Shown one piece after another: positions 11,601-24,690 of a stretch of 64,000 nt of DNA. Source of the stretch: Linum tenue. Taxonomy: Eukaryota > Streptophyta > Magnoliopsida > Malpighiales > Linaceae. Numbering within the stretch: position 1 is the stretch's first letter; each line of letters starts with the position of its first letter. The notes under the pieces were generated by a model, which saw nothing but the letters and a program-made list of their open reading frames with translations, had not been told where the DNA came from and searched no databases. Location: contig CAMGYJ010000002.1 of the NCBI GenBank assembly GCA_946122785.1, forward strand, positions 65,745,703 through 65,809,702, read 5' to 3'. A program made the position numbers and the translations under genes.

Positions 11601-13585
11601 ATTTCCACCTCATCTTTACACGTATATGTACCCGTACGTATTTTATCCGACACCGTTCCTTCTTTTCTTCTTCTCCACTTTGAATCCTTCTGAGATAAAG
11701 ATTGCAGATCCTTCTTCTGCTCCCCTTCTTGCTACCAAGTTAATCCCCACCCAGGACTTTGAATCCTTCTGAGATAAAGATTGCAAATCCTTCACCTGGA
11801 GCCCTTAATTCAATCATAGTTAGTAAATACTCCGTTTAATACACGCCCTTAATTCAATCATAGTTAGTAAATACTCCGTTTAATACACGCGTATATGTAC
11901 CCTTATGTATTTTATCCGTTTAAAACTTCCGTATCCATATTATTGTCAAGCCATTTAATTTTCCCTCGTTCATTTGATGGCTCCCGTACTAAACACGTAT
12001 AACACGTTTAATATCCGTATTTAATGAATTAAATTATTAACTTTACTATTATTTATATATTTTAAAAATAATTAATTTTATATATTTATCACTATTAACG
12101 TACTATTAAATATAATATTAGCTTAGAAACAACGTAAAATACTCGTACGTATTTTATACATAACTTTCCCGTACCGTATTTTAGTAACTATATTTCCACA
12201 AGCACCTTTGCATACCCTAGACGCCCACCTAACATTGTAGTTTGATCCACATCCAGAGGTACGCCTAACCAGCTAGCCATACGACTGAGACCTCAAATGA
12301 TTTAAGTAGTTTGACTAATTGGTTGGATTTTACAAAAATTCATCGTGAGATTGGTTTAAGTAGTTTGATTTTGGTCATACTCTGTACTAACTATACCAAC
12401 CAACATACCAAATTTCATTTATGATAAATGGGAACCAAATCAATTATCCAAACTAGCTCCTGACATGTGCAAGAGTAGATAAAAAACCCTAACTTTGAAC
12501 AATGTATTTAGCTCGATGCACTGAATTGACTAATGTCACCTACTCATGTGTTTGTTCTTTCATAATAACATATATGTCATTACGATATGCAATGAATGTT
12601 TACGGGGACAAAAAATAATCAAGTTGCATACATAATTAGCTCATACAAGATGTACATGCTGTAGAGTTATGGATAGGTAACAAATATTTTCTAATACTAT
12701 ACTTCTAGGTTGATTAGATGAACAATTTAAATATTTAGTAACCAAGGTCCAAGTGATTAGTATAAAAAAATGTTAACGTTGTTGATGTTGTGTTCCGAGG
12801 TTGGTCTAATATCAATCATCGACAAAATATTGAGAATTTCTAATGAATTAAAATAGTAAGTTAGGCTTGAGAAATCAGTATCAAATATAATATATTTTTT
12901 ATAAAAAAATTGTGATATTATTTACTTTTTCGTATATTAGTAATGTATCTTTCCTTTTAACAAAAATATTAATCTTCCAGTAATATCCCATATTAATAAC
13001 AAAATACCAATTAATTACTGAAAATAAATAAGCCCAAAAATTCCTAATTTGCCATGATAACTCGTCTCGTAACACTCTAACAAGTGAAACATGGACGAAT
13101 ATAGTGTAACAGTCGATTAGGAAACCGTTCAAAGTCTTTGACTAATTCCATTTCCACAATCCTTTGGTTAACTAACTATCCAATATAAGGCTAGCTGAGT
13201 GTACAAAAGTCCATATCACAATCTAACTCTCATCTCTATTTTGAGATCCAACTCTGTGAGTAGGATATCAAAATTACAGATTAATAGAAGGATAAAAAAA
13301 AACCCTCCTTGTAAACAAATATTTACAGACAGATCATTTATCACAGTACAATATACTGCATATCTTCATGTTCATTCTTTCACTTGATAGCTAGTTTATG
13401 TACCTGGCATATCTGGAGTTACTGCTACAATGGTATACGTTACAAAAATTTCTTCCTCAAACCATCTTCAGTGCTTCTGTCGGCGCGCGCAGATTGTCAA
13501 CTGATGAAGGATTCCCAGAAATTGTTGTTGGTGTGGTAAGTGGCTCTCCTGTGCTTGCGTTCGAGTCGTTAAGGAACGATAAAAC
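11601..13585. other. AT-rich intergenic DNA with short tandem duplications
   Basis: Contains a 79-bp-period duplication (TTTGAATCCTTCTGAGATAA at 11679 and 11758) and a 44-bp tandem duplication (CCCTTAATTCAATCATAGTT at 11802 and 11846). The remainder is AT-rich with no recognisable gene; 13440-13585 is the probable 3' UTR side of the DENN gene. Confidence 0.6.
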
Positions 13586-16500
13586 TTAGAACCTACCACT
13601 CTCAAATGTTGACAGACGGCTATCTGATAGAGAAGCAAATAACTGTGTGTCTACAAGAAGCTGCAAAACCATTCATGCCACAACTGATGAGCCTTTTTTA
13701 GTTACAGGGAAGTCGACAATACAACGGGAAAGAACACTAATCGTCTTAGAAACTAACTATGTACTCTAGACTGTACACTTTTTTTGCAGAGCGTGCTTGG
13801 ATTAGTTAGACATGCATGTTTAAAAAAAAGTCAAGAAAAGAGGGAGTAGAGTGACCTTAACGAATGGTCGTTCCTTGGTAGGGAAGGAATCGATAAAGCT
13901 ATCCTTAAGAAGTACACAAACCTGCAAAAAACAACCAATTTTCATGTCTTGGTGGGAGAAAAAAAAGCAGAGAGATTCTGAAGAAGACTAAAAAAAAAGT
14001 CTCTACCCTGTCATAATTAGACTGCACGCTAGTTATGGAATGTGATCTCAAGTCTGCACAAAGCGACTCCAAGTAGCGCCTCATGACTCTCAAGAAGTTG
14101 TTTGCTGCGTTGCCCTGAGCATTTTTTGTCAAGCAAATTAGACAGTAATGAGATTAACTTAGCACATGTTCTCTTCAAGGCTACAACAGAGAAGCAGAGA
14201 GAAGTCATTGCAGTGTGTGATGGCCATATATTTTTTTTAAATGTTATACCTGCACTTCATTGCACTTGTACACGGGATTTTTGTTTCCTGTGCCACTTTT
14301 ATGCGACAATTTAGCATGAATTGGTCGAAGTTCAGAGAAGAGCTCTCTGTGTCTAGGAAGTGAAGGCAGTTGACATGATTTCACCTGCATTTTCCCAAAA
14401 AAGGAATTGATCCAAGCAATTCATGAAGAACCATTTAATTACTTTTTCTTCGAACTCATAAGCGAAATTATTCCAAAATTACAAATTCACCAGCAGCAGG
14501 AACATCATGGCAAAAAACAAGTAACCATGAATACTATATATCTTGTTAGAATAAAGATACGTGGAACTGCGAAGGCAATGGATACCTGGTCATTGACCAC
14601 ATTAACGATGATGAGGTTAGAGGATTTGATCCTCACGTCAGTAGGTTGAACTTGTATACCAGCCTGAAATGGAAAAGGTAAATCTACTTTAACTATTACT
14701 CTGATATTATACCAACTAAAATGATTAATATAGTAAGCAGTTAAACTTACAATAAAAGGAACTGGAGCATCAAGAAAATCAAACATCTTATCTGGCAGAA
14801 CCTGCAGAAGACCATATACAGAATTAGCTGAGACACCAAGCAATATCAGACTTCTAAGTTCATGTTCTTGTGTTCCATACAGTTTAAAACTAAAAAAAAT
14901 GTCCATTGAATATTTGATCTTTGTATACATCAAGATATAGCTATCGCAGACAAAATGACACCTTTTAAGATGTTAATATGATCTTAAACTTGATGAACTT
15001 GCTTTAATGTAAGGATGAAAGGTGAAGTTCATGAAAATATGGCTAAAGCTAGTGCTCAGAGGCAGTACAGCGTACCGGAAGGAATAAACTTTGCCATTGA
15101 AATGGACGAATCAATGGTACCAGAGATAACACAACAGCAGATAGAACGCCCTGCATTCAGTGAACTTTGAGTAGGATGAAAAATTCAAAGTCATAAAGCA
15201 AACCATCATATGAACAAGATTCTTAGTCACTCAGAGTTTAGAGAGGCTAGATAAACTAAGGATTTGTTGGACCTGTGATTTCAAATGTTCCAATGCATGA
15301 TTTCAGTTGATATATGCTTTTTTTATACTGAACTATTCTGAAATTTCAAACCGAATTGCATGAAAAAAATTCGAGTTCTTTTTTCCTTGTTTTATCCTTA
15401 TTCTTTTTTCATTATATCAACTGTATTGCGAAAAATATCACTAGCCTCTAGAAGTAAAGTATGTTAGTTCACGTTGACAATTTCCAAATGGTGCATAGTT
15501 CAGTCAATTGATACTATCAAATTATTGTACATGTGTGCATTCTCAAAATATATGAACTCTAACAAATCACATATTCCAAAACACATACGATACATATAAA
15601 GTGTTCACATGCTCGGGAGTTCTCATGTACTATAAGATCACATTATCAACTCACCAGGTTTGGGGACATTACCACTATCTGTTTTTCAAGCAAAACTCCT
15701 GCAAACAGAGCCAAGATCTGAAAAGAAAGTTATCACTACATCAGGCTAATGAGACCAAGGCAACGGAGAGAGGAGCAATAATGCTTGCTAAGATAAAGGA
15801 GGAATTTCTTTTTTTTTACCAAAGATAAAGGAGGAATTTCAATATATGATAACACATAAAAAAATTCATGCACTCTCAGGAAGAACATTTAAAATAGGGG
15901 TGTAATTGTCAATGAAGCATGACTGGTCACTGCTATTTATTACAAAGGGGTTAGAAAGTAAGTAATTGTATCATATCTGTATTTTTAAGTGGTAAAGAGT
16001 ATAGTGACATTTATCACATAGCAGTGCACCCAACAGTAAAATAAATGAAATTGTTGATAGCGTCACAGACAATATGCAAGTCTTAGAAATGATGCAGAAA
16101 AAAAGCCTATATATATTAACCTTCACAACATGTTTCAAGCCAATTAGATTTGGAGAAGGACATTACACTCTCTAGCGACAAAACACGGCAAAGAGTTGCA
16201 GTTGTCCATACTGATAGAGCAAAAGCTTCCTCCGTGACAGCTAATTTTGCATTGACATTTCCCTAGGTTTAACATTCAAGTAAGTAAATATGTAGTAGTG
16301 AAACATTATTAACAAACAAAAAAGAAAGGCACATAAATACCCCAACAACATTAACTGCATCTTCAAAATTTCTAGAAAAGGCAAGCTCCGATACATGAGG
16401 TCGGTTATATTCAACAGCAGGTAAATGGTCAGTAGGTTGAAAAACAATTTTGCCTCCACGTTTGGGAACATCCATAGCATGGTACCTACAAATGATCAGC

Positions 16501-18637
16501 AACAAATCATTTTTGTTCTCCTACCCCAGCGGATAGAATCAACCAGAGAAGGAGTAGTTAGTAATCAAACTAATAGGATGTACTTCATAAACAAGGGAGA
16601 CGCGGTATATAAAACTAACCTTTGCCCAGTCCACAATTAGATCATTCTCAAATTCTTTGCGCTGATTGGCAAAATGTTCATCTTCATCATCCTCATACGT
16701 CATGCTTCTTACTGGACTGCCAAGACAACATTTTTTATAACTGATATGTACTGTTGCAACTTGAAAAATTATGCAATCATGAAAAAATGAAGAATTGTCA
16801 TCTAGTAGAATATAAAAACAACCAGATATAATAAACATAAGCCTCAAGGGAACCACACATTTAGAATCCATAAACCTGTTTTTTTTAATTGAATATAATG
16901 GGGGGAAATTTATGATACTGCAAATATAGTACCTGAAAAGGGCATCAAAACTTAAATTACGCTCCATCTCGGGGCTTCTTGAGCAGGAAAACGGCATCAA
17001 AACATCTGGAGAAGCATGATCATTATCATAGCTTCCATATATTACTCGCTCATAAGCATCTGAGCGGGCTTCTGAGGACTCCGAACAACCATCATCAAAT
17101 GAATTGTTGAGATTTTTGTTGCCATCATCCTTTTCACTCTCCCTTGTTTGACTGAAATCAGAAGCCTCACTAGCAGCTACACTCTCGGGGGAATGAGGTT
17201 CTTCTGATGTCCTTTGTGACGAATTATCATCATCTAATGCAAGTCCTGCAGCTGCAGCAGTAAGGGCCAGAGCACTTTCAACTGGTATGGCGAATGACAT
17301 CCAGTCCATGTCATCCACCTGCTCCTGGTAAGTAATGCCCCCATTAATTTGAGAAGATTGTCTAGTGAATGATGGGACACAACTATTGAAGGATATTTCA
17401 TTGAGAAATTGTGTTATCCTATTCAGACGCTCCTGTGCTATGATGCTGCAATCATATTACGTCATGTTAGCTAAAAATAATATAAACATAAAAAGAATCC
17501 AATATCTTCACTACAGTTGAGCCAACAAGAGAAACACAAGCAAACCTGTTAAGCATCTCATAGTGTAGCTCAAAGAAAGGCACTTTGGTTAACAGACAGT
17601 AACAACGAGGTGCAGACACCAAAAAACGGCCGCAGTGTCTAGATGAAGAAAGAGGCGATGAGAAGCCTAAGATACCAAGTGGCCTCTGCACAAACTCTGT
17701 TGTGTGCAAGCACACACCATATAGCGTGTCACTGTCAGCTACCTGACCAATGGTACATAGATACTCTTAGAATTTTTTACTGAAAGAAAATCATTTTGTC
17801 CTTTTCAAAACCAAGCAAACTGGTACTAAAAATGGCAAACTTGAACTAAGTAGTTATTGAGTCATATTTGGTGGATACCATGAGCAGCCTGTATAGTCAT
17901 TCTCAAAAGCATGTATGCTAGACTTAAATAACCATGTTACGGTAGTCATCAAAAGGACTTAATGAAGTATGTTAGGCAGATGAGAATATCCGATAGACAT
18001 CATAATTCACATGCACAAACAGTGAAAAGGAAGACACAAGGACAAATTGTGTGGCAGATATAAATCCACAGCAAACACCTTGAGCCAAAAATAAGATGTG
18101 AAGCACCAAGGGTCAGGAAACATACCTTTAGAGAAAATACAAATGATGAATCATCTCTTCCCAATTGACCCTGCACAAAATGTGTTTACAAAAAAATTTA
18201 AAGGTTACTTCACCACCAAAATGAGTAAGTAACAACATACAAGAGGAATATAGCTTGGCAAATTTCTCAGAATGAGAAGACAAGCATTCCATTTATGTTA
18301 CCCACTCATGGACCTCTCTCATAAACATTAACCACATATGTGAGTGATAAAAATATGACTAGGAACACAATACCTGTCCATAGACAAGTTCATTTAGTTC
18401 ACTAAGCGAGGGTGTCCTCTCCAATAGCCTTGGCTGCATATCAATCCATAGAAGAATCAGTGAATCATTAATTATTTCTGAATAAAAACAGAAGAATTAT
18501 TGAAGTCCATATACTACATGTGACTTGGTCACAAGAAACAATGAACCTAAACCTCAGCACTAATGCAGTTGAGGACGTTGGCCTGTTTCATTACTTAATG
18601 ACATGTTTCCCAGGACTCGATAGAGCTAATATAAAAT

Positions 18638-18706
<69 letters not shown>

Positions 18707-20224
18707 AACATACACTCATAGATCTGTACACACACGTACATCCAACGTTGCATTTTACATCCACGGTAGAGAAAGAGTTGGAAGATAATGAAGTTTAGGA
18801 ATATGTATCAACTTGACAAAAAAAAACAACAACTTTAAGTTGAAAAGACTGCATGTTATAGCAATAACTATCACATATTTGGAGATATCGTAAGTTTATA
18901 TGAGATAAATAGCAACAAACCTTAACACCAGTTGGGAAACAAAAAGCACCCAAATCTTTCACATGCATAGGTAATCTTTTTCCAGGAGGATATTTAAAGA
19001 GTAGCTGCAAGAGAAGATTCGTGTATCAGAACAAGGTAGATATCATGAGTCTATAACAAACAAGTTGCTAAGTTTGTTTCAGTGGAAAGAAAGTAACACA
19101 TTGTGGCTCAATTAACCGCAAGTGCAAGTAGGGGAAACACATGTGATTTAATGGATATTACAGGCATGTGCTACTTTGTAATCTGCGATGAAAATGTGGC
19201 TTGAGCACAAGCATAAGATGTCTATTGCCTTGAATTTTTTTTCATTAAATGACAGCAACAGTGGAAGGACAATATTTTTCAATTCATAGACATTATATAA
19301 GTTTTTGCTAAATAAACTAATAAGATACCTGAGGTTCCATTTTTGGAAACTGAGGTGCTCGATTCTGTACTGCCTTAATATCCCTTGCTCCTGATCGTCT
19401 TTGTAGAGATTCCCACTTCTTCCTCTTGGCAAATGCTTCCTCCACAGGTTGGAGATTAGTATCAGGTTTGAGGCCCGTGACAATGAAGTGCTCAAATAGT
19501 GAGCTAGGCTCCTTGTAACTTGCAAGATCCTACAATTCAAATCTTGTGATTTATCAGTTCCTCCATTCCTAGAGATATTGATGTTGATGTTTCACTAATA
19601 CCACTGTTCATCATTTCTCCTAAAACAACACATGCTTCTTAGAATCCATAAGAAACTGAGTCCTAAGTTCCTTAAGAAGGTTAGACTCTAACCTTCACTT
19701 CCAAAAATTGCACATTTAGAAAACCTCATCATGAGCTATACTACCTCCAAAGATTCCAAAAAGTTCCTTACTAGTATACATATAAAAAGTGGAAAGAAAA
19801 AATAAAGAGGGAAGAAAAGGGTAAGGCCTACCGTAGATTTGGAATGAAGTTGATACCATTGTCGTTTCTGGTCAGCCAAAACCTCTGGATTGAAGGTAGG
19901 GACTAATAAGTCTTGCTCACTTGAATTACCACCCCATAGCAACGCTTTTTGCATATGAACTTTAAATTTCTGAAAACTGTTGTTCCCTTTAGCATCACTA
20001 GTCAAAACTTCACTCTGACTCCGCTGGTGGTGTGAATGCGGCAGGGAAGTCGGAGTTGGAGCCTCGGCATGAGCCTTGCCGCCACCGGGGTACACACTTT
20101 GATGTTTGTTGCCAGCAACTCTAATTGCCTCCTCCGAGACGTTCTGCAAAACCACATAAGGGGAAGGCGACCAGTCCTCCTTCCGCCCGTGCTCTTGTGA
20201 TTTTTCTGCTTGCAAAGTAGCCAT
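13586..20224 (-). CDS. DENN-domain (AEX-3 type) protein, putative Rab guanine-nucleotide exchange factor
   Basis: Eighteen exons on the minus strand: 19832-20224, 19329-19529, 18921-19004, 18374-18433, 18126-18170, 17546-17742, 16933-17445, 16620-16716, 16341-16520, 16167-16262, 15655-15717, 15076-15150, 14751-14801, 14586-14663, 14250-14384, 14007-14114, 13856-13921 and 13586-13660; 838 residues, every junction in phase. uDENN: SSLFEHFIVTGLKPD (exon 2), KYPPGKRLPMHVKDLGAFCF and the segment up to PRCYCLLTKVPFFELHYEML. A Ser/Asp-rich linker of ~170 residues follows. cDENN: ALSVWTTATLCRVLSLE, ALFAGVLLEKQIVVMSPNLG, VLSLVPLIRPFQWQSLFLPV, DFLDAPVPFI. dDENN: FLRVMRRYLESLCADLRSH through DSFIDSFPTKERPFVK. 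Start is the ATG at 20224 (MATLQAEKSQEHGRK); the frame is open upstream only from a TTG. DENN proteins typically activate Rab GTPases in membrane traffic; the Rab target is unknown. Arabidopsis counterpart as remembered: At2g20320. Confidence 0.95.
18639..18704. repeat. Compound microsatellite (CT)n(AT)n
   Basis: About 15 CT units followed directly by about 18 TA/AT units, inside intron 3 of the DENN gene (18434-18920). Likely length-polymorphic. Confidence 0.97.
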
Positions 20225-21829
20225 TTTCCTCCCCTTCTTATTCAAATTATAAGAACACTTGACTCATCACCATCAATCACCATTTCAGACCCCGAAACCC
20301 TCCATTAATCTCCCACAAAAGCGAAAACCTTTGAAGTCTCTTTCCACCTTTCGACATCCAACGAAAACAAAAGTAACACCAAGAGACAAAATGTGGGTCG
20401 CCCCTTCAATGCACATAAACAATACACCTTAACGACCTGTTATTTGTTGTTGTTCTTCTTCTTCCTTTCTTTTTTACCCTTTTCAATTGGAAATGATCAA
20501 AATGAGCATAAACCCAATAAGCAAAACGACAGAAAGGTCCAGACTTTAAAGTGTCCGAATCAGGAAACTCGAACGGCTGAACCAGCAAGATCAAATAAAT
20601 GAGTGGCTGAAAATAAAAAATTTGAATCATGATCACATTTCGAAGATATGGAAGAAACTAAATTAGAAGGTTAAAAAGTATGGGATAACATTAAATGACA
20701 CCCTTTTCCACAAATTCAATGACCCCGAAGAAAGTTCTGCATTTTACCTAAAGAAAAGGAAGATGAAAGTTGTGCCCCTTTTGGATTATTCATGAACTCG
20801 TTACCTTGGAGCATAGGAGACATAAATCCGTTATGCTTTTTTTTCTTCTTTTGTTCCTTGTCGTTTCCTGGGGTTTGCAGGGGGATTTTGGTTCTTCTGG
20901 TGCAGGCGAAAACAATGGAAGAAAGGGAACGCTATAATTAGAAGAGAATTATGTCAATGGAAGAATTTGCAACTAGGGAGGAGGGAGCAAGTTGTTCCCC
21001 CTCTATTAATTTTCCTTTGTTGGGGTTTGTGTTGTGTTGGAGGAGGAAAAGAGTAGCAAAAGTAGCAGTAGCCTTTTTTGGTTTCTGGTTTTCTTTCTTC
21101 CAGAGAAGCATGGATAACGGAAAAGCCAACTCCTCAGGTTGTTGAGAGAAAAAGGGAGAAGGAAATAGAGCAATCGCCAAATTTTGTGACCTAGTATTTT
21201 TTATATTTGTAATTTGTTTGTTAGCTTTAGCCGTCTCTCACATTTGACTTTGAGATTTTCCGACTTTAGACACTATTTAAGGTTTCCTCCTGGGTGCAGA
21301 TGCATGGGAGTCATGCCCTTAAAATGAATCAATCTAACGTTTTTTTGTGCTTCTGAGATCTTGGACCAATGTGATTGTGGAGTCGACATGTTTCATCCTA
21401 CGATTGTAATTTAAAAATAGAGAAAATACATTTGAACTGGATAGTTATAATTTTGCACTTTATTACAATAATTTCAAATTTTGAAGAAAAAAAACACAAG
21501 TATAGTCATTTCGTTAATAGTTTTAATGGGACCTTCTACAACAACTTGAGTATTATTCAAGTTAGATAATTTGAATAGATCTGAACCATTAAAATAAATA
21601 AAAATTATTTTAAGTAATTTATTAAAAAAGTAGAAAAAGAAAGAATCATTGCAGCCGGTTACACTACCGTATTTAATTGTTTTCATTTTTCTTTTCCTTT
21701 TCACATTTTAACTGTTTCTTTGTCATTTAACCTTTTCATGTTAATAATTTTTATTTATTTTACCTTTACATGTTTAAAGCAAAATTTAAATATTACCCAA
21801 AAAAAAATTAACAAATCTTATTAAGTAGA
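20225..21829. other. DENN gene 5' UTR/promoter side and AT-rich spacer
   Basis: 20225-20900 is the probable 5' leader and promoter of the minus-strand DENN gene, with polypyrimidine runs. The 64- to 80-codon open frames on both strands around 20940-21180 show no family resemblance. 21180-21829 is AT-rich spacer. No other gene seen. Confidence 0.5.
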
Positions 21830-22075
21830 ATTTTCTTAATGACTTAATATTTTACGTAACATAATGTTAATATTCATTACGTAATACTTTCATAATCACT
21901 TTAAAACTATAACGTAAAATAAACGTTTGTTATGTAAAGATTCTGAAACTACAATTATTTTTTACGTAATCGTTTAATTAGAAGTATTACGCAAGCCTTC
22001 CGTAACAACTTAACACTTTATGTAACACAATGTTAATATTCATTACGTAAAAAGGATCACCAATTTTTTTTTATT
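21830..22075. repeat. TTACGTAA-rich repeat field, segment A
   Basis: Degenerate repeats around the palindrome TTACGTAA and variants (ATTACGTAATAC, TTTTACGTAAC, TATTACGCAAG), with the recurring phrase CAATGTTAATATTCATTACG. The same phrases recur at 23420-23680 and 24508-24690, so the three segments look like pieces of one repeat field split by insertions. Confidence 0.65.
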
Positions 22076-22139
22076 TCTGAGTGATATCAATGGAGAAAAA
22101 TAGTTAAACTTACAATTCTACCCAGGATCCCTAAAAGAC

Positions 22140-22990
22140 TCTAAAGAAGTCACCCCAAAAAATCAAAAGATTCTACCTCTAAACGAGACAAAAGCAGTGC
22201 TTTACGCGCCACTCTATGGGCAGCACTGTTGGCGGATCTAGGGACCGCCCTAAACTCTATACAAACAGACAAAGAGCTAAGGATTTGAAGACACTCTCGT
22301 AACACCGGACCACCAATCGAGTCTTCTATGATGCCTTGACGAACTTGTTTGACGACCACTTCGGAATCACCTTCGACTATCACGCGGGTCAAGGATCTTG
22401 AGGCTACGATGGAGATAGCATCTCTAAAGGCTAGAAGCTCTGCCAGGAAAGAATTGACTAATCCTTGAAGCTGCAGCCCGAACGCCAACACCACATGCCC
22501 GTCTGACCCACGGATAACAAGCCCAGATGAACACCCGGTGGCACAAACAGCAGCGTCGAAGTTGATCTTCAAAAAGTCTTCTGGCGGAGGGACCCAAGAG
22601 GTGGCAGGATGGTTTGGGAGTAGAACTGCGGGGTGGAGGAGGAAGGAGAAGATAAGAGACTCCGAGGACCTGGTTGTAGAACTGGCTGACTAGGGAACGG
22701 ACATGAGGTTGGTAAAAATCGAAGGTCATTTTATTTCTAAACTTCCAGATTCTCCAAAGTAAACATATGCATTAGAGAATGTGGAATGGGGCGGTCTCAG
22801 AGACCATGACATGTCGCCACCATAGACTAAAGTTAACAGTCTGGGCGGTCTCAATAAAGTTGCTCAATCCCACTAAAGTCCACAATCTAATGGCTAGGGG
22901 GCATCTGAAGAATAAATGTTCAATACTTTCTCGATGTCTTCAGCAGACAGGGCATCGGTTAAGGCAGTTTACTCCACGAGTTTGAAGGGT
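22140..22990 (-). pseudogene. LINE 3' fragment with an intact RNase H (RVT_3) domain
   Basis: On the minus strand, fragmentary zinc-binding/linker sequence (22580-22980; e.g. ICLLWRIWKFRNKMTFDFY in a shifted frame) precedes an uninterrupted RNase H-like domain ending at 22150. It has the opening INFDAAV (catalytic Asp), LAELLAFRDAI (catalytic Glu), VEGDSEVVV (second Asp) and a late SANSAAHRVAR where a catalytic position falls. No reverse transcriptase or endonuclease remains. This is a 5'-truncated, dead LINE copy, not a host gene. Confidence 0.8.
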
Positions 22991-23419
22991 CGATTTCAAC
23001 TATAGTCTGAAACAGTTAGAATCCTCCCGTAACTAACGTTTTGGATAGTCAAATGCACATAAACTCATTAAAGTGATGACCATTAAAAGCTTTCTGGCGA
23101 AATCAATTGCCGGCAATGATGTATAATTACCGAATTGACTCAATTGCTGGCCAATCTGTTCTAGTATCGAATTGTTGGATGATTGCACTAATTAGGCATT
23201 GGGAGCATATTTATTTGCGGGAGCCCTTTGAATACGCCTCATTATGCTGGCGAAAGAATCTCTTTATTAGAGTTTTAAAACACTCTATCTCGTCATTAAG
23301 ACGATTTGAAAGCACAATTAAGGCTTTTCCGGCGCTAGCCGTTTCTGGCCATAAAGCCTTGTAACCGACTTGAGAAAAAGTGGTTACTAAACCCAATAAC
23401 TATTGTATTAAATGAGCAT
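22991..23419. other. Unassigned DNA between LINE fragment and repeat field
   Basis: Moderate GC, no recognisable gene. An 85-codon open frame at 23107 has no family resemblance. Confidence 0.4.
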
Positions 23420-23680
23420 AAATTGCTACGTAAAATACACATCAATTGCGTATAGGTTATGGAACAATAGTGATTTCTTACGTAACAGTTAAATCGGAAA
23501 TGTTATGTAAGCCTTCTGTAATAACTTAGCAATTTACTCATTACGTAAAAGGACCTTCAATTACGTAACGCTTCCGTAATGACATTTAACAACCGTTACG
23601 TAAATACACATAAATTATGCGAAGGTTACAGAATGATAGTTATTTCTTACATAACAATCAAATAAGAAGCGTTACGTAAG
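23420..23680. repeat. TTACGTAA-rich repeat field, segment B
   Basis: Recurring GTTATGTAAGCCTTCTGTAA, CATTACGTAAAAGG, TTACGTAACGCTTCCG and GTTACGTAAG units, homologous to segments A and C. It ends at the 10-mer GTTACGTAAG (23671-23680), exactly where the 827-bp insertion begins. Confidence 0.7.
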
Positions 23681-24507
23681 GAAATTTTATATTCAATAAT
23701 AATCTCCGAAAGTCGCATAACTAAGAACGGAGTTTAGAACTAGGGATAGGGTGGAATTGAAGCGCAATCTCACACCTTGGAGAATGCTCTGTCAATATAG
23801 GGTAGAAGTTAGACCACAATCAAGATGGATGTTTGATTGATACAGAGACACACTAAACGCAATTGGAGTCCACCAACGACGAGAGCAAATTCACAAGCAC
23901 AAGCTCGATGAACAAAGAAAATTTATATTAAAAAATAATCTATGAAATTCGTAGGTCTTTTACCCTCTATTTATGGAGGTCACAAAAACCTAAAATAAAC
24001 CTTCTAAAAATAGGAAATCAAGTCCCAAACTAAGTAGGAAACATAAGAATAATTTAATAGAGAAATAAAATGCAAATTAAACTCCTAATACAGCGAAATT
24101 AACTCGACAGCGCCTATACCCTAGTCTCTCAAATTTTGTTCCCCGATCGGGGGAATGGAACCCTCTAGACCGGTGGTTCTTCTATTCATGATCCCCGGTC
24201 GGGGAATTGATGGTCGTGGGCAGGGGATCTTCGGATCACCATACAATCTTCAGACTGCTTGTTTGGTGTCCAAGAAGCTTCAGTCTTCTCATCCCACGCC
24301 TTTACGATCTTCAGCAAGACTTGCACTTTCACATCCAACTCCCAGCTTCCCTTGAATGGATCCTTATATGAACGAGTAAGCGTCCAAAGTAGGTACCTTG
24401 AAGTTGTTTCCGCACTTAGCCAAACCCAACACTTCCTTCTTCCTCGATTTCACACTACTTGGCATGCTTGGAAATTGATCTTCTCGATGGCTAACGTGCC
24501 TACATCA
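23681..24507 (-). mobile_element. Probable solo LTR, reverse orientation, inserted in the TTACGTAA field
   Basis: Read on the minus strand it starts TGATGTAGGCACGTTAGCC, has a TATA-like CATAAATAGAGG followed by TCAATCAAACATCC and pyrimidine-rich leader sequence, and holds GC-rich palindromes (CCCCGATCGGGG, CCCCGGTCGGGG, plus strand 24140-24200): all typical of a plant Ty3/gypsy LTR. GTTACGTAAG occurs on both sides (23671-23680 and 24508-24517); part of this duplication may come from the repetitive target, because LTR elements normally duplicate 5 bp. The 3' terminus of the LTR is not sharply defined. Confidence 0.6.
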
Positions 24508-24690
24508 GTTACGTAAGACTTCTGTAATAACTTTGCAGTTTACGTAATGCAATGTTGGTATTCATTACGTAAAATAAATGTCTATTATGTAAGGCTTTCG
24601 TAATGACCTTTTACAACTGTTACGTAAGATTACCATATGTTACGTAACCGTTACGTAATGCCTATTGTATTCTTACATAATGCGACCTGT
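24508..24690. repeat. TTACGTAA-rich repeat field, segment C
   Basis: Continues directly the unit interrupted at 23680: GTTACGTAAGACTTCTGTAATAACTTTGCAG matches, in phrase order, the unit at 23490-23530. Further copies: CATTACGTAAAATAAATG, GTTACGTAACCGTTACGTAA. Confidence 0.7.

Noticed and set aside
18520..18708. 62-codon frame ending in repeated Ser-Leu and Tyr-Ile
   Set aside because: Translation of the (CT)n(AT)n microsatellite inside an intron.
22150..22572. Intact RNase H-like frame as a host gene
   Set aside because: Flanking sequence contains LINE zinc-binding/linker remnants in broken frames, so it is the end of a truncated retrotransposon ORF.
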